Assembly (NCBI GenBank): GCA_964496495.1
Contig: CAZBZU010000005.1
Location: 52,767 to 116,766, forward strand
Length of the DNA: 64,000 nt
Reading direction: 5' to 3'
Source of the DNA: JASBRS01 sp964496495
GTDB lineage: Bacteria > Deinococcota > Deinococci > Deinococcales > Trueperaceae
The notes beneath the pieces are model-generated. The model saw only the letters and a list, made by a program, of their open reading frames with translations, did no database searches and had not been told where the DNA came from. The position numbers and the translations under genes were made by a program. Below, in pieces: positions 41,114-50,200 of the stretch (within the stretch, counting starts at the first letter, position 1; each line of letters starts with the position of its first letter).

Positions 41114-43096
41114 ATGCATTCGTCCCGTCGCAGCGGCGGCTTCGCGCTGGTCACCGCGCTCCTCTTCGTCGTGGTGCTGGCGATCCTGACCGGCCTGGTC
41201 GCGCTGTTCGCGGTGAACAACGCCAAGCACACCCGCTCGAACGTGAAGATCAACCAGACCCTGGCGGTGGCGCAAGGCGCCCGCAACTTCGGGGCGGCCC
41301 TGCTCGGCCAGCCCATCGCGGCCCAGCTCGGTGACGAGATCAAGTCCGAGGCCAGCTCGGGCACCCTGGGCGGCGCCGGCACCTGGGTCTTCGACCCCAC
41401 CAACACCCAGCAGAACGCCGCGGCGCCCGACCCCAACACGGTCATCAGCAACCTGGACACGCTCGCCTCCAACCTGCAGGGCAATCTCCCCGGCGGCGGC
41501 TGCTACGGCCCCTACAGCCTGTCGAGCGGCGAGCAGGTGTCGGTGCGCGTCACCTTCACCGGCGCGCTGCCCGATTGTCAGGGCGGCACGACGAGCGTGA
41601 AGATCGGCTACGGCCGCTTCCTCAACGGCTCGCGCGACTCCCAGCAGGACTACGCGCTGCCCTTCGTGATGGTGGTCTCCGGCACCTCCGGGGTGTCGAA
41701 GCGCACGCTGACCTTGAACGGCCAGTACAACTTCTCCGTCGGGCCCGGCAGCTTCTCACGCTACGCGCTGTTCACGGACTCCGAGCAGGTAGCCAGCGGA
41801 AGCCAGAACTTCTTCACCGGGTCCTACCTGTTCGACGGGCCGGTGCACACCAACGGCAACTTCGCCTTCTACGGCAACCAGTACGACCCCAACACCCCCG
41901 GCACCGGCCAGCCCCAGTTCTTCGGCCAGGTGACCAGCTCGGGCGTGACCGACAAGGGCAGGCCCGGCGCCTACTACCTGTCGTCGGACGGGCGCTACCT
42001 GTCGTTCCGCAACCCCAGCCAGCTCAGCCCACCCTTCTGGCGGGGCACCGAGCCGCACTTCCAGGAGGTCACCTGGAACGCGCCGGCGGTCCCGATGCCC
42101 ACCAGCTCCGACCGGCAGAAGACGGGCGCGAAGAACAACGGCCTCTACATCAACAGCGGGGTGCAATCCATCGAGCTCTACGCCGGTGACGTCGACGGCA
42201 ACACGCTGGTCAAGAACAGCACGACGGGCGCCTGGCAGCCCGCCGGCGGAGCCAACGACACCGTCTACCAGTACATCAAGGTATGCGACACCACCACCAC
42301 CTGTACCCTCTACCGCTCCTACGTCGACCCCACCAGCAACAACAAGGTGCTGCAGATCCAGAAGCCCAACGGCAGCTGGCAGGGGAAGGTGTCCCCCTTC
42401 AACGGCGTGATCTACGCCGACGGCAACGTGCAGTCGTTCAGCGGCCCGCCCCGGCCTCCCGGAGCCACCGACGCCAGCGACACGCCCCCCGCCGTCGCCT
42501 CCTTCTCGGCGCTCACCATGGCCAGCAGCATGGACATTCGCATCACCGGCGACCTGACGTACCAGCAGCCGGTGTGCGACGGAACCCTGCACCGCAACTC
42601 GGACGGCACCATCAACCGGCCGACGTGCACCAACGACCCCGCGGCGGTGCAGAACGTGCTCGGCATCTACGCGTCCGGCACCGGCTCCGGCACCCCCACC
42701 TGCAGCTTCCCGTACGGCACCGGCTATGGCGGAAAGGGCAACGTCTGCATCGGCTACCACTCCGGCAATGCCTCCCTCACGGCGCCGAAGAACCTGCAGG
42801 TGGATGCCAGCATCATGGCCCTGAACAAGGTGGACATGGAGAACTACGACACGGCGGCGGTGCGCGGCACCTTCACCGTGATGGGCGGGATCATCACCAA
42901 GTATGACGGCGTCTTCGGGGTGTTCAACTCCTACACCGGAGCGCAGACCAACGGCGTCCTGCCGAGCTTCACCTACGATCAGCGCTTCGAGAACGGCGCC
43001 ACGCCGCCGCTGTTCCCGCAGGCGCAGCTGCCGTCGCTGGATCCGACCTCCGTCGCCCCGATCATCTACAGCCAGACCGAGCAGACCGCCAACTGA
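41114..43096 (+). CDS. Large DUF4900/ComZ-like, GspK/PilX-like tip protein (cluster 2)
   Basis: A 660-residue paralogue of the protein at 37012. S-G-G9-F-A-L-V-T places Thr, not Glu, at +5, again like GspK/PilX. The extracellular part shares L-F-D-G-P-V-H-T-N, Q-K-T-(G/A)-A-x-N-x-G-L-Y, F-N-G-V-(I/V)-Y-(A/V)-D-G and S-F-T-Y-D-Q-R with it. The ATG at 41114 has GAGAGGAG upstream. An ATG at 41099, overlapping the previous TGA (ATGA), would add five residues and is also possible. It ends the second pilin cluster. Confidence 0.8.
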   Translation: MHSSRRSGGFALVTALLFVVVLAILTGLVALFAVNNAKHTRSNVKINQTLAVAQGARNFGAALLGQPIAAQLGDEIKSEASSGTLGGAGTWVFDPTNTQQNAAAPDPNTVISNLDTLASNLQGNLPGGGCYGPYSLSSGEQVSVRVTFTGALPDCQGGTTSVKIGYGRFLNGSRDSQQDYALPFVMVVSGTSGVSKRTLTLNGQYNFSVGPGSFSRYALFTDSEQVASGSQNFFTGSYLFDGPVHTNGNFAFYGNQYDPNTPGTGQPQFFGQVTSSGVTDKGRPGAYYLSSDGRYLSFRNPSQLSPPFWRGTEPHFQEVTWNAPAVPMPTSSDRQKTGAKNNGLYINSGVQSIELYAGDVDGNTLVKNSTTGAWQPAGGANDTVYQYIKVCDTTTTCTLYRSYVDPTSNNKVLQIQKPNGSWQGKVSPFNGVIYADGNVQSFSGPPRPPGATDASDTPPAVASFSALTMASSMDIRITGDLTYQQPVCDGTLHRNSDGTINRPTCTNDPAAVQNVLGIYASGTGSGTPTCSFPYGTGYGGKGNVCIGYHSGNASLTAPKNLQVDASIMALNKVDMENYDTAAVRGTFTVMGGIITKYDGVFGVFNSYTGAQTNGVLPSFTYDQRFENGATPPLFPQAQLPSLDPTSVAPIIYSQTEQTAN

Positions 43097-43115
43097 CCGC
43101 CTCACCATCACTCGT

Positions 43116-43151
43116 GCCGTCGCCGCGACCCCCTGGGGCCGCGGCGACGGC
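43116..43151. terminator. Long bidirectional hairpin after pilin cluster 2
   Basis: GCCGTCGCCGCG at 43116-43127 and CGCGGCGACGGC at 43140-43151 are a perfect 12-bp stem, with a further CCCC/GGGG pairing inside. It occupies the gap between the pilin cluster and the convergent MBL gene and could terminate both. No T tract is present. Confidence 0.65.
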
Positions 43152-43153
43152 CG

Positions 43154-43906
43154 CTACCCCCGCGCTCGGCCGCCGGCAGCCAGCTCGGCCAGCCTGCTCC
43201 GCACGTTCCGCGTCACCACGCCGCCGTGGTAGGTGATCGCGGCGTCGACGTCGAGGCCGGCGAGCTTGGCGAGCGAGGCCATGGCGGTGGCCATGTCGGG
43301 CGTCGCGCCGGGCCGGGGGCCCTGGAGCTCGCCGTCCTCGGACACCAGCGCGTCGCCGGTCACCAGCACCTTGCCGCGCCTCAGGTAGAGGCTGATGTGC
43401 CCCGGTGTGTGGCCCGGCGTGTGCACGACCAGGATGCCGCCGCAGTAGGGCAGCTCCTCGCCGTCGCCGAGCGTCCGGTCGACGTGCGCGCGGGGCGGCT
43501 GCGCCATCATCGCCTCGACCTTCGCGCGCTGCTCTTCGGGCAGCTGCTTCAATCGCTCGGCCATGCGCTCGGGGTTCATCTTGATCGGCGGTTTCGCGCC
43601 CTCGATGTAGGGCTTGTCCGCTTCGTGCGCGAGCACCTCGACCGCACCCTGGGCGGCCCGCAGCACCTCCGGCAGGCCGCCGATGTGGTCGATGTCCTGG
43701 TGGGTGACGATGATCCGGTTCAACCGGTCGAAGGGCGCGCCCGCGCGGCGCGCCTCCTCCCTGATGGCCTCGAGGTTGCCGGGCATACCGGCATCGACGA
43801 GGATGACGTCCGAGCTGTCCCAGATGAGGGTGGGATGGATGGTCGTTCGGCCGCCCATGAACGCCATCGTGAGCTCCAACGCTTCGACACCGTCGGCTAC
43901 ATGCAT
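43154..43906 (-). CDS. MBL-fold metallo-hydrolase
   Basis: A 250-residue hydrolase with the metallo-beta-lactamase fold. The metal motif is T-H-Q-D-I-D-H-I-G-G, so the usual H-x-H-x-D-H is H-x-D-x-D-H, with Asp at the second His. Later ligands are H-T-P-G-H-T-P-G-H, a D in V-T-G-D-A-L, and Y-H-G-G. The V-L-V-D-A-G-M-P-G N-terminal strand fits the broad hydrolase/lactonase group. The exact substrate is not recognisable. It is convergent with the pilin cluster and has no operon partner. Confidence 0.85.
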   Translation of the reverse strand: MHVADGVEALELTMAFMGGRTTIHPTLIWDSSDVILVDAGMPGNLEAIREEARRAGAPFDRLNRIIVTHQDIDHIGGLPEVLRAAQGAVEVLAHEADKPYIEGAKPPIKMNPERMAERLKQLPEEQRAKVEAMMAQPPRAHVDRTLGDGEELPYCGGILVVHTPGHTPGHISLYLRRGKVLVTGDALVSEDGELQGPRPGATPDMATAMASLAKLAGLDVDAAITYHGGVVTRNVRSRLAELAAGGRARG

Positions 43907-44087
43907 GGGATCGTCCCCCTAACGGGCCTCAAGGTACGTCGCGAGAGGCTGGAGCGCGGTATCCCGCGGTGCGAGGTGCGCGGATCGTCTGTGCCGTGTG
44001 AAGCAGCGGCACTGGAGGTCGCCTCTTCCCGTCGGCCCTGGCGCGGAGCTCGCCGGGCGGACGGCGGGTGCTAGGCTCCGAAGGACC

Positions 44088-44468
44088 GTGCCCCGGCCCA
44101 CCCTCACCACCCTGAACGCAGTGGAGCGCGCCTGCCTGGCGAAGGCGGGCGCGCTCCGAGATCGTCCGTTCGGCGCCGGCACGCTGGTCGTGAAGGTCGG
44201 CGGCCGCAAGGGCGGTCGGATCTTCGCGCTCATCGCCGAGGACCGCGAGCCGCCGGCCATCAGCCTGAAGTGCGAGCCGGAGCTGTCCGAGCTGCTGCGA
44301 TCCAGTTACGATGCCGTGCGGCCCGGCTACCACCTCAACAAGCGGCACTGGATCACCGTCACGCTCGACGGCAGCCTTCCCGACGCGTACCTGCTCGAGC
44401 TCATCGACATGTCGCACCGCCTGGTCGTCGCCAAGCTCGGCGCTGCGGCGCGGCGTGCGCTCCAGTGA
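44088..44468 (+). CDS. MmcQ/YjbR family protein
   Basis: A 126-residue protein. I chose the GTG at 44088 because AAGGA precedes it and the resulting protein has family length; upstream in-frame codons are not conserved in character. F-A-L-I-A, then I-S-L-K-C-E-P-E-L, then P-G-Y-H-L-N-K-R-H-W-I-T-V and L-I-D-M-S-H-R-L-V form the classical YjbR pattern. The fold is CyaY-like and a DNA-binding role has been suggested for the family; function is unproven. It is monocistronic. Confidence 0.82.
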   Translation: MPRPTLTTLNAVERACLAKAGALRDRPFGAGTLVVKVGGRKGGRIFALIAEDREPPAISLKCEPELSELLRSSYDAVRPGYHLNKRHWITVTLDGSLPDAYLLELIDMSHRLVVAKLGAAARRALQ

Positions 44469-44546
44469 GCCCCTCGGCGTCGGGTCGGTACCCGACCGAT
44501 CCCCGCGCCCGGCTGCCCGCCGCCGTGCGCGCTCCGGCCGCGCGAC

Positions 44547-45560
44547 TCAGCGTCCCTGCGACGCCCCTTCGATGAAGTCGTAGGGGTACGGCAGCCTCAC
44601 CTCGCTGGCCGAGGTGAGCGCTTCCAGCTGCTGGTCCTCCAGCTTCCAGGCGGTGCTGCCGAGGTTGTCCTCGAGCTGCTCCATGGTGCGCGCGCCGATA
44701 ATGGGCGCGGTGACGCCAGGGCGCTGCAGCAGCCAGCGGATGGCCACCTGGGCCGGGCTGCGGCCGGTCTCGCCGGCGACCCGCTGCAGCGCGTCGATGA
44801 CCGTCCAGGTGTGCTCGCTGGCCACGTTGGTCCAGCTCTCGCCCCAGCCCTTCTCCTCGGCGACCTCGATGCGCGTGCCGCTCGGCGGCCGCTCCAGGCC
44901 GCGATGGAACTTGCCGGAGAGCCAGCCGCCGCGCAGCGGGCTCCACGGGATCACCCCCAGGCCCTCGCGGAGCGCGACGGGGATGAGCTCCCATTCGGTC
45001 GACCGGCACAGCAGGTTGTACTGAGGCTGCAGGCTGGCGTAGGGCTCCCAGCCGCGCTCTCGGCTGAGGTCGAGGGCGCGCTGTAGCTGGTAGCCGGTGA
45101 CGTTGCTGACGCCCACGTAGCGGGCCCGGCCGGAGCGAACGATGTCGTTCAGCGTGCTCAGGACCACCTCGAGGGGTGCGCCCGGGTCCCAGGCGTGCAC
45201 CTGCAGCAGGTCGACGAAGTCCGTGCGCAGCCGGTGCAGGCTGGCGTCGACCGACGCCAGGATGTGCTTGCGGCTCAGCCCCACGTCGTTTGGGCCGTCC
45301 CCCATCGCGAAGCGGACCTTGGTGGCGACCACCAGCTCGTCGCGCTCGCGGCCGTCCAGCCAGCGGCCCACGATCTCCTCGGAGACGCCGCGCGAGTAGA
45401 CGTTGGCGGTGTCGATGAAGTTGCCGCCCGCCTGCACGAAGCGGTCGAGCATGGCGTGGCTCTCTTCCTCGCTGGCCTCGCCTTCACGCCCGAAGGTCAT
45501 CGCCCCCAGGCACAGCTCGCTGACCTTCATGCCGGTGTTGCCGAGATAGCGATACTCCAT
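44547..45560 (-). CDS. Aldo/keto reductase (third in window)
   Basis: A 337-residue AKR-family reductase. The start at 45560 gives M-E-Y-R-Y-L-G-N-T-G-M-K-V, the standard AKR first strand; in-frame codons farther upstream have no AKR character. The tetrad is I-D-T-A-N-V-Y (Asp, Tyr), A-T-K-V-R (Lys) and Q-V-H-A-W (His). The C-terminus has P-I-I-G-A-R-T for NADP binding. It is 46 bp downstream of the methyltransferase gene on the same strand. The substrate is unknown. Confidence 0.9.
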   Translation of the reverse strand: MEYRYLGNTGMKVSELCLGAMTFGREGEASEEESHAMLDRFVQAGGNFIDTANVYSRGVSEEIVGRWLDGRERDELVVATKVRFAMGDGPNDVGLSRKHILASVDASLHRLRTDFVDLLQVHAWDPGAPLEVVLSTLNDIVRSGRARYVGVSNVTGYQLQRALDLSRERGWEPYASLQPQYNLLCRSTEWELIPVALREGLGVIPWSPLRGGWLSGKFHRGLERPPSGTRIEVAEEKGWGESWTNVASEHTWTVIDALQRVAGETGRSPAQVAIRWLLQRPGVTAPIIGARTMEQLEDNLGSTAWKLEDQQLEALTSASEVRLPYPYDFIEGASQGR

Positions 45561-45606
45561 GTCCTCACTCCCAACTCGGTTCCAGGTAGGCACGCTCGTC
45601 CCCATG

Positions 45607-46296
45607 CTATGCCCTGCGCCGGTCACGCAGGTCGGTGCCGTAGAAGGCGTTGACCGTGGTGCGATGGCCGCGCTGCATGGGGACGTGCACCGCTTCGCTG
45701 GGCGTGAGCGGGTGCAGCCCGTGGCGCGCGAAGGCGAGGTCGAGCTCGGCGGGCGCCAGCAGCGTGATGAGGCCGTGCGGACCACCGAAGCCGGTGAAGA
45801 CGTGGCGTTCGCCCTCCACCGGCGTGAGCGGAACGCCGGCGGGACGCGAGTCGGGCGCGAAGTTGGCCACCAGGCAGCGGCCGTCGGGCGTCAGCACTCG
45901 ACGCACTTCCGCGATGGCGCGGTCGAGCTCGCCGTCGCTGCCGGCGTTCTGCAGCACGCCGAAGAGCAGCACCAGGTCGAAGCGACTGTCGGCGAACGCG
46001 CCGAGATCGTCCATGCGGCCGCGCAGCACACGCCGGCGGGCCTCGGCCTCGCCCAGCAGGGGCTGCAGCTGCGAGCGGGCCGCCTCCACCATGGCGGCGG
46101 ACGCGTCGATCCCCCACGCGTCGGCGCCGGCCGCGGCGAGGTAGCGCAGGTTACGGCCCGCCGCGCAGCCCACGTCGAGCACCCGCAGGCCGGCGGCGCC
46201 CTCACGCGAGAGCAGCGCCGCGAGGCGGCGGTCCGGGTCGCGAGTACCGAACTGGGCGACGACGTCGGGGCGCTCCCAGAAGGGGATATCTGCCAT
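45607..46296 (-). CDS. SAM-dependent methyltransferase, class I
   Basis: A 229-residue enzyme with V-L-D-V-G-C-A-A-G-R-N (motif I) at about 39-49, G-I-D-A-S-A-A-M-V (motif post I), and F-D-L-V-L-L-F-G-V-L as motif II. This is the Methyltransf_11/25 pattern. The substrate cannot be inferred. A CPBP-family gene precedes it on the same strand with 90 bp between them. Confidence 0.87.
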   Translation of the reverse strand: MADIPFWERPDVVAQFGTRDPDRRLAALLSREGAAGLRVLDVGCAAGRNLRYLAAAGADAWGIDASAAMVEAARSQLQPLLGEAEARRRVLRGRMDDLGAFADSRFDLVLLFGVLQNAGSDGELDRAIAEVRRVLTPDGRCLVANFAPDSRPAGVPLTPVEGERHVFTGFGGPHGLITLLAPAELDLAFARHGLHPLTPSEAVHVPMQRGHRTTVNAFYGTDLRDRRRA

Positions 46297-46386
46297 GCCG
46301 CCATTGTCGCGCTCGCGGCCGCTCCGGAGCGTCGCCTCGCCGCCGGACGCGGGCGCTCGCTCGGGCGGCGCGTCCCGTGGACGGGG

Positions 46387-47202
46387 TCAGGCCAGCAAGG
46401 GGAAGGCGACGTGCCACACCACGTCCGCCCAGAAGTGAACGCCCACGGCGGCGAGCAGGCCCTGACGCAGGAAGGCGCGGCCAGCCAGCAGCCCCAGGCC
46501 GCCATTGAGCAGGGTCAGCTCGGCCAGCTCCGCCGCCGGCAGGGCGGCGGGCGAGGTGACCCCGGCCAGCGCCATGGCGCTGGCGAGGTGCCCGGCCGCG
46601 AAGGCCAGGGCCGCCAGCACGTTGGCCGCCCACAGAGCAGCGGCGCGCCGCCGGCGGCCCAGGAGCAGCGTCAGCAGCGCCGCCCACAGGCTCAGCAGGA
46701 ACAGGCGGAAGGCGATCTCCTCACCGATGCCGGCGCTGAGGGAGGCGAGCAGCGACGACGGGAACGGCGGATGCGGGAATCCCGCGAACGGCGTCAGGGC
46801 CGCCGTGGCGCGGTCGACGGCGACCAGGCCGGCGCCGGCGGCCAGGCCGAGCCCCAGCGGGCGCCACCCGAGATCGGTCAAGGAAGCCCCCGACCGCGCC
46901 GCGCCGGGGAGGCCGGCTCGTCCCGCCAGCCAGTCGCCGAGGAAGGCGAAGAGGCCGTACAAGACGGCAACCAGCGAGAGGTTGGCGACAGCGAGCTGCC
47001 ACAGCGGCATGCCAGGCATGGGGAGGCCCATGACCGCGGCATTCTGCCGTAGCCCCGCGGGTAGCAGTACGTAGGCGGCAGCCGCCACGGCATACACCGC
47101 CAGCAACCACGACAGCAGGCGCCGGCGGAGGCGGGGTGGGGCACGGACCGGTCCGGAGGTCGGCGGCCGGGCGCAGTCCGAGGCGAGCGAGCGGCCGGTC
47201 AT
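46387..47202 (-). CDS. CPBP-family intramembrane metalloprotease
   Basis: A 271-residue membrane protein with about 6-7 helices. G-E-E-I-A-F-R is the family E-E-x-x-x-R motif; F-A-A-G-H provides the second metal histidine region, and H-F-W-A-D-V-V-W-H the third (H-x-x-x-D). These match the Rce1/CPBP (ABI) intramembrane proteases, which cleave prenylated proteins in eukaryotes and process or give immunity to small peptides in some bacteria. No bacteriocin gene lies nearby, so the role is open. Confidence 0.85.
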   Translation of the reverse strand: MTGRSLASDCARPPTSGPVRAPPRLRRRLLSWLLAVYAVAAAAYVLLPAGLRQNAAVMGLPMPGMPLWQLAVANLSLVAVLYGLFAFLGDWLAGRAGLPGAARSGASLTDLGWRPLGLGLAAGAGLVAVDRATAALTPFAGFPHPPFPSSLLASLSAGIGEEIAFRLFLLSLWAALLTLLLGRRRRAAALWAANVLAALAFAAGHLASAMALAGVTSPAALPAAELAELTLLNGGLGLLAGRAFLRQGLLAAVGVHFWADVVWHVAFPLLA

Positions 47203-47233
47203 GCCCTCATTGTAGTGCCGGCCGTGCCGCCGG

Positions 47234-50200
47234 CTAGGACCGGCTCCGGGTCGTCGCTGCCGCCCGCCCCGAGTCGGCGCGGGCTTCGCCCGCCCGCACC
47301 GCCGCGCTCAGCCAGGCCGCGAGCCGGCCCCCTTCGCCGAGCAGCGCTTCGGGCGTGCCTTCGACCTCCGACTCCGGCCCCGACAGCGCGGCGATCACGC
47401 GTTGGCGAAGCTCCGCCTCGTCGGCCTGGGGGCGGGGGTCGATGAAGCCGTTGTCGGTGAGCCAGGCTTCGAGGTCGCGGCGCTTCGCCTTCTGGAAGTT
47501 CCTGACCTTGCTCGGCCCGTTCAGCGCGTCGACGAGGGCCCGGCCGTCACCACCCAGCTCCTTCGCCAGCGCGTCGATACGGTCCAGGAAGGTGTCGCTG
47601 ACCGCGCCGGACGCCTGGAGCGCCTCGCGATCGACGGGACGGCCGCGGCCGCGGCGCCAGCCGGCCAGGTACGCCTCCAGCCCGCGGACACGCCGCTCGA
47701 TGAGGGTGCGCTCGTGCGCCGCGAGCAGGGCGTCGGCTGCGGGGCTCTTCAGGAGCGAGCCCAACGGCCCGACGCTATCGGCTCCAGCCTGCACCAGCGT
47801 TCGCACCAGCGGCAGCTCGTCCCTGAGCAGGTGGAAGACGTGGCAGGCCTCGGCCGCGCGCCAGGGGTCGAGGGGCGGCACGTCGAGCAGTGTCGCGTAC
47901 AGCTCGGGCGGCGTTCCGTCGGGGGCGGGAACCGGCGCCGGCGGGTCCGCCGCCAGCGCCTCGGGGGACGTGACCGCCGCGCCCCGCCGCCGGATGCGGG
48001 CGACATCGATGATGTGCAGCGCGGCCCGCGCCTCACGTGCCGTCGGGCCGGCGCTCGCCTGGTCGCCCGCCGCCTCCTCGGCGGCCGTCGGGTCTGAGGC
48101 TGCCTCGCCGCTCACGGCGGGCCCGGTCGCCCCCGCGCCGGCCGCGGGCGACCGCGCCCGCCACAGTGCCGCGTCTTCAGCGCGCGCCGTCAGGTAGAAC
48201 AGCTGCCGTCCGCCCTCGCGAGAGAGGGTGCCGAGGCTGTCGGCGACCTCCTGGAAGCGCTCCGCATCGGCGGTGGTGAGTGCCTCGTCGAGGAACAGCG
48301 GTAGCGGGGTCCGGCCGGCCTCCGCCTGCAACGCGAACGCCACCCGTACGGCGAGCAGGAGCTGCGCCCGGGTGCCCGTGGAGAGCTCGGCGGGGTAGCG
48401 GCGCTCCCCGCTCGCGGTCTCGACGGCGGCGAAGGCGGGGTCGCGGCCGCCGTCGTAGTCGAGCTCGAAGCGGTTGCGGGTGAAGCGCCGGAACCAGGCG
48501 CCGGCGCGGCGCAGGGCGGGGGGCTGGCTGTGCTCCTCGTGCTCGGCCGCCACGCGATCGAGTAGGAAGCGGCCGGCCTCGGCCCGTAGCGTCGCGTCGA
48601 GCACCTCCTGCAGAGCGTCCGCTGCGGCCTGGCGCTCGGCATGAGCGCGCTCCAGGGCACGCTCCCGCTCCGCCTCGGCGACGAGCGTCTCGGTGCTTGT
48701 GATGTCGTGGCTGAGCCGGTCGCGGTCGCCGGCCCTGGCCTCGAGCGTCTGCAGCGCCTCGGAGAGCGCGGCCTCGTCATCGGCCTCCACCAGCGCCAGC
48801 AGGTCGTCGCGGCCCGCCAGCTCGCGGGCGCGGTCGTCGTGGCGCGCCTTGGCGCCGCGCAAGCGCTCGACGGCGTCGTTGAACGCCGGCAACCGCTCGA
48901 GCCGCTCCCGGAGCGTCACCTCGAGAGCCCGCTCCGCGTCGGCGCCGCCGTCCTCGCCGGGCTCGAGCCCGGCAGCGCCGAAGTGCGCCCGGATCTCCTG
49001 CTGCTGCCGCGCGCCCTCGCTCTCGGCGCGCTCGATGTCGGCCGCGGCGGACCGCAGCGCGGTCGCCGCCGCGTCGCGCTCCGTCAGGCGCGCGGCGAGC
49101 GCCTCCAGTCGACGCCCCAGCAGCGCCGCACCTGCCTCCGGTTCCTGCGGCGCCTCGTCGTAGTCCCGCAAGAACGTCCCAAGGGAATCCCTGCGAGTGC
49201 GGACGGCGTCGAGCTTGCGCGCCAGGTCCGCGCTCGCTTGGGCCAGGTCGGCGCGCCCGCGATCGACGGCGTCGACCAGGCGCAGCCAGCGCTGCAGGTC
49301 GGCGTCCAGGTGGCGCGGGTCGAAGCCGACTCTGTCCGCCACCGCACCGAGCTCCGACTCCGCAGCGCCGAGCTCTCGCTCCACGGCGGCGAGGCGGCGC
49401 GTCACCTCCGCGCGCCGCGCCAGGGCGGTCTCGTAGGCGGTGCCTTCGGCCAGGGCCACCTCGAGCCGGGCGAGTTGCCGCGCCACGGCCGGCTCGCCCC
49501 ACCCCTGCGGCTCTTCCAGGCCGCTGTCGCGGTAGCGCGCCACGGCGTCGCGTCGGGCGCGGGCGCCATCGTCGCGCAGCAGCAGCAGGAGGGCGACCAC
49601 GACGAGCGCACCGCCGCCGGCCAGCAACGGCCAGGCGGTGCCGGCCAGCGCGGCCAGTGCGGTGGCGCCGGCGCTTCCCGCCAGCGCCAGGGTCAGACCG
49701 AGCGCGCGCAGCACGCTCCAGCGCGCTGGGCGCGCGGCCAGCGCCGCCGCCAGGGCGCGGCGCCCCTCGCGGAGGGTGTCCAGGTCGTGCTGGGGCCGGG
49801 CGTTGGCGTCCGTGGGATCCGGCAACGCCTCCAGCTCCCGCTCGAGCGCGCGGCGCTGCGCGTCGGCCCGGCGCCGGCGGCCGAGGGCGTCGTCAACGTG
49901 GCCCAGGGTGGCCGGGTCGAGACGTGGCGGGCGCGAATCGTGCGGCCGCGCGGCGCCGGCCTCCTCGCGCGCGCCCGCACCCGCGTCTGCTGCAACGCCG
50001 CGAGGGCTCGGGGCGCCATCCCGAGCAGCACCGCTCTGCTCGGGCGCCCGAAGCTCCGCCTCCGCTTGCTCCAGCCGTGCCCGGGCCCGGCTCGCCTCGC
50101 TCTCCAGCGCCTCGGCGTCCCCCTCGAGCCGTTGCAGCTCCTGCAGCGCGGTGCGGCGTTCCTCGATATCGGTCTTGCTGAGCATGCGCCCTTCCAGCCG

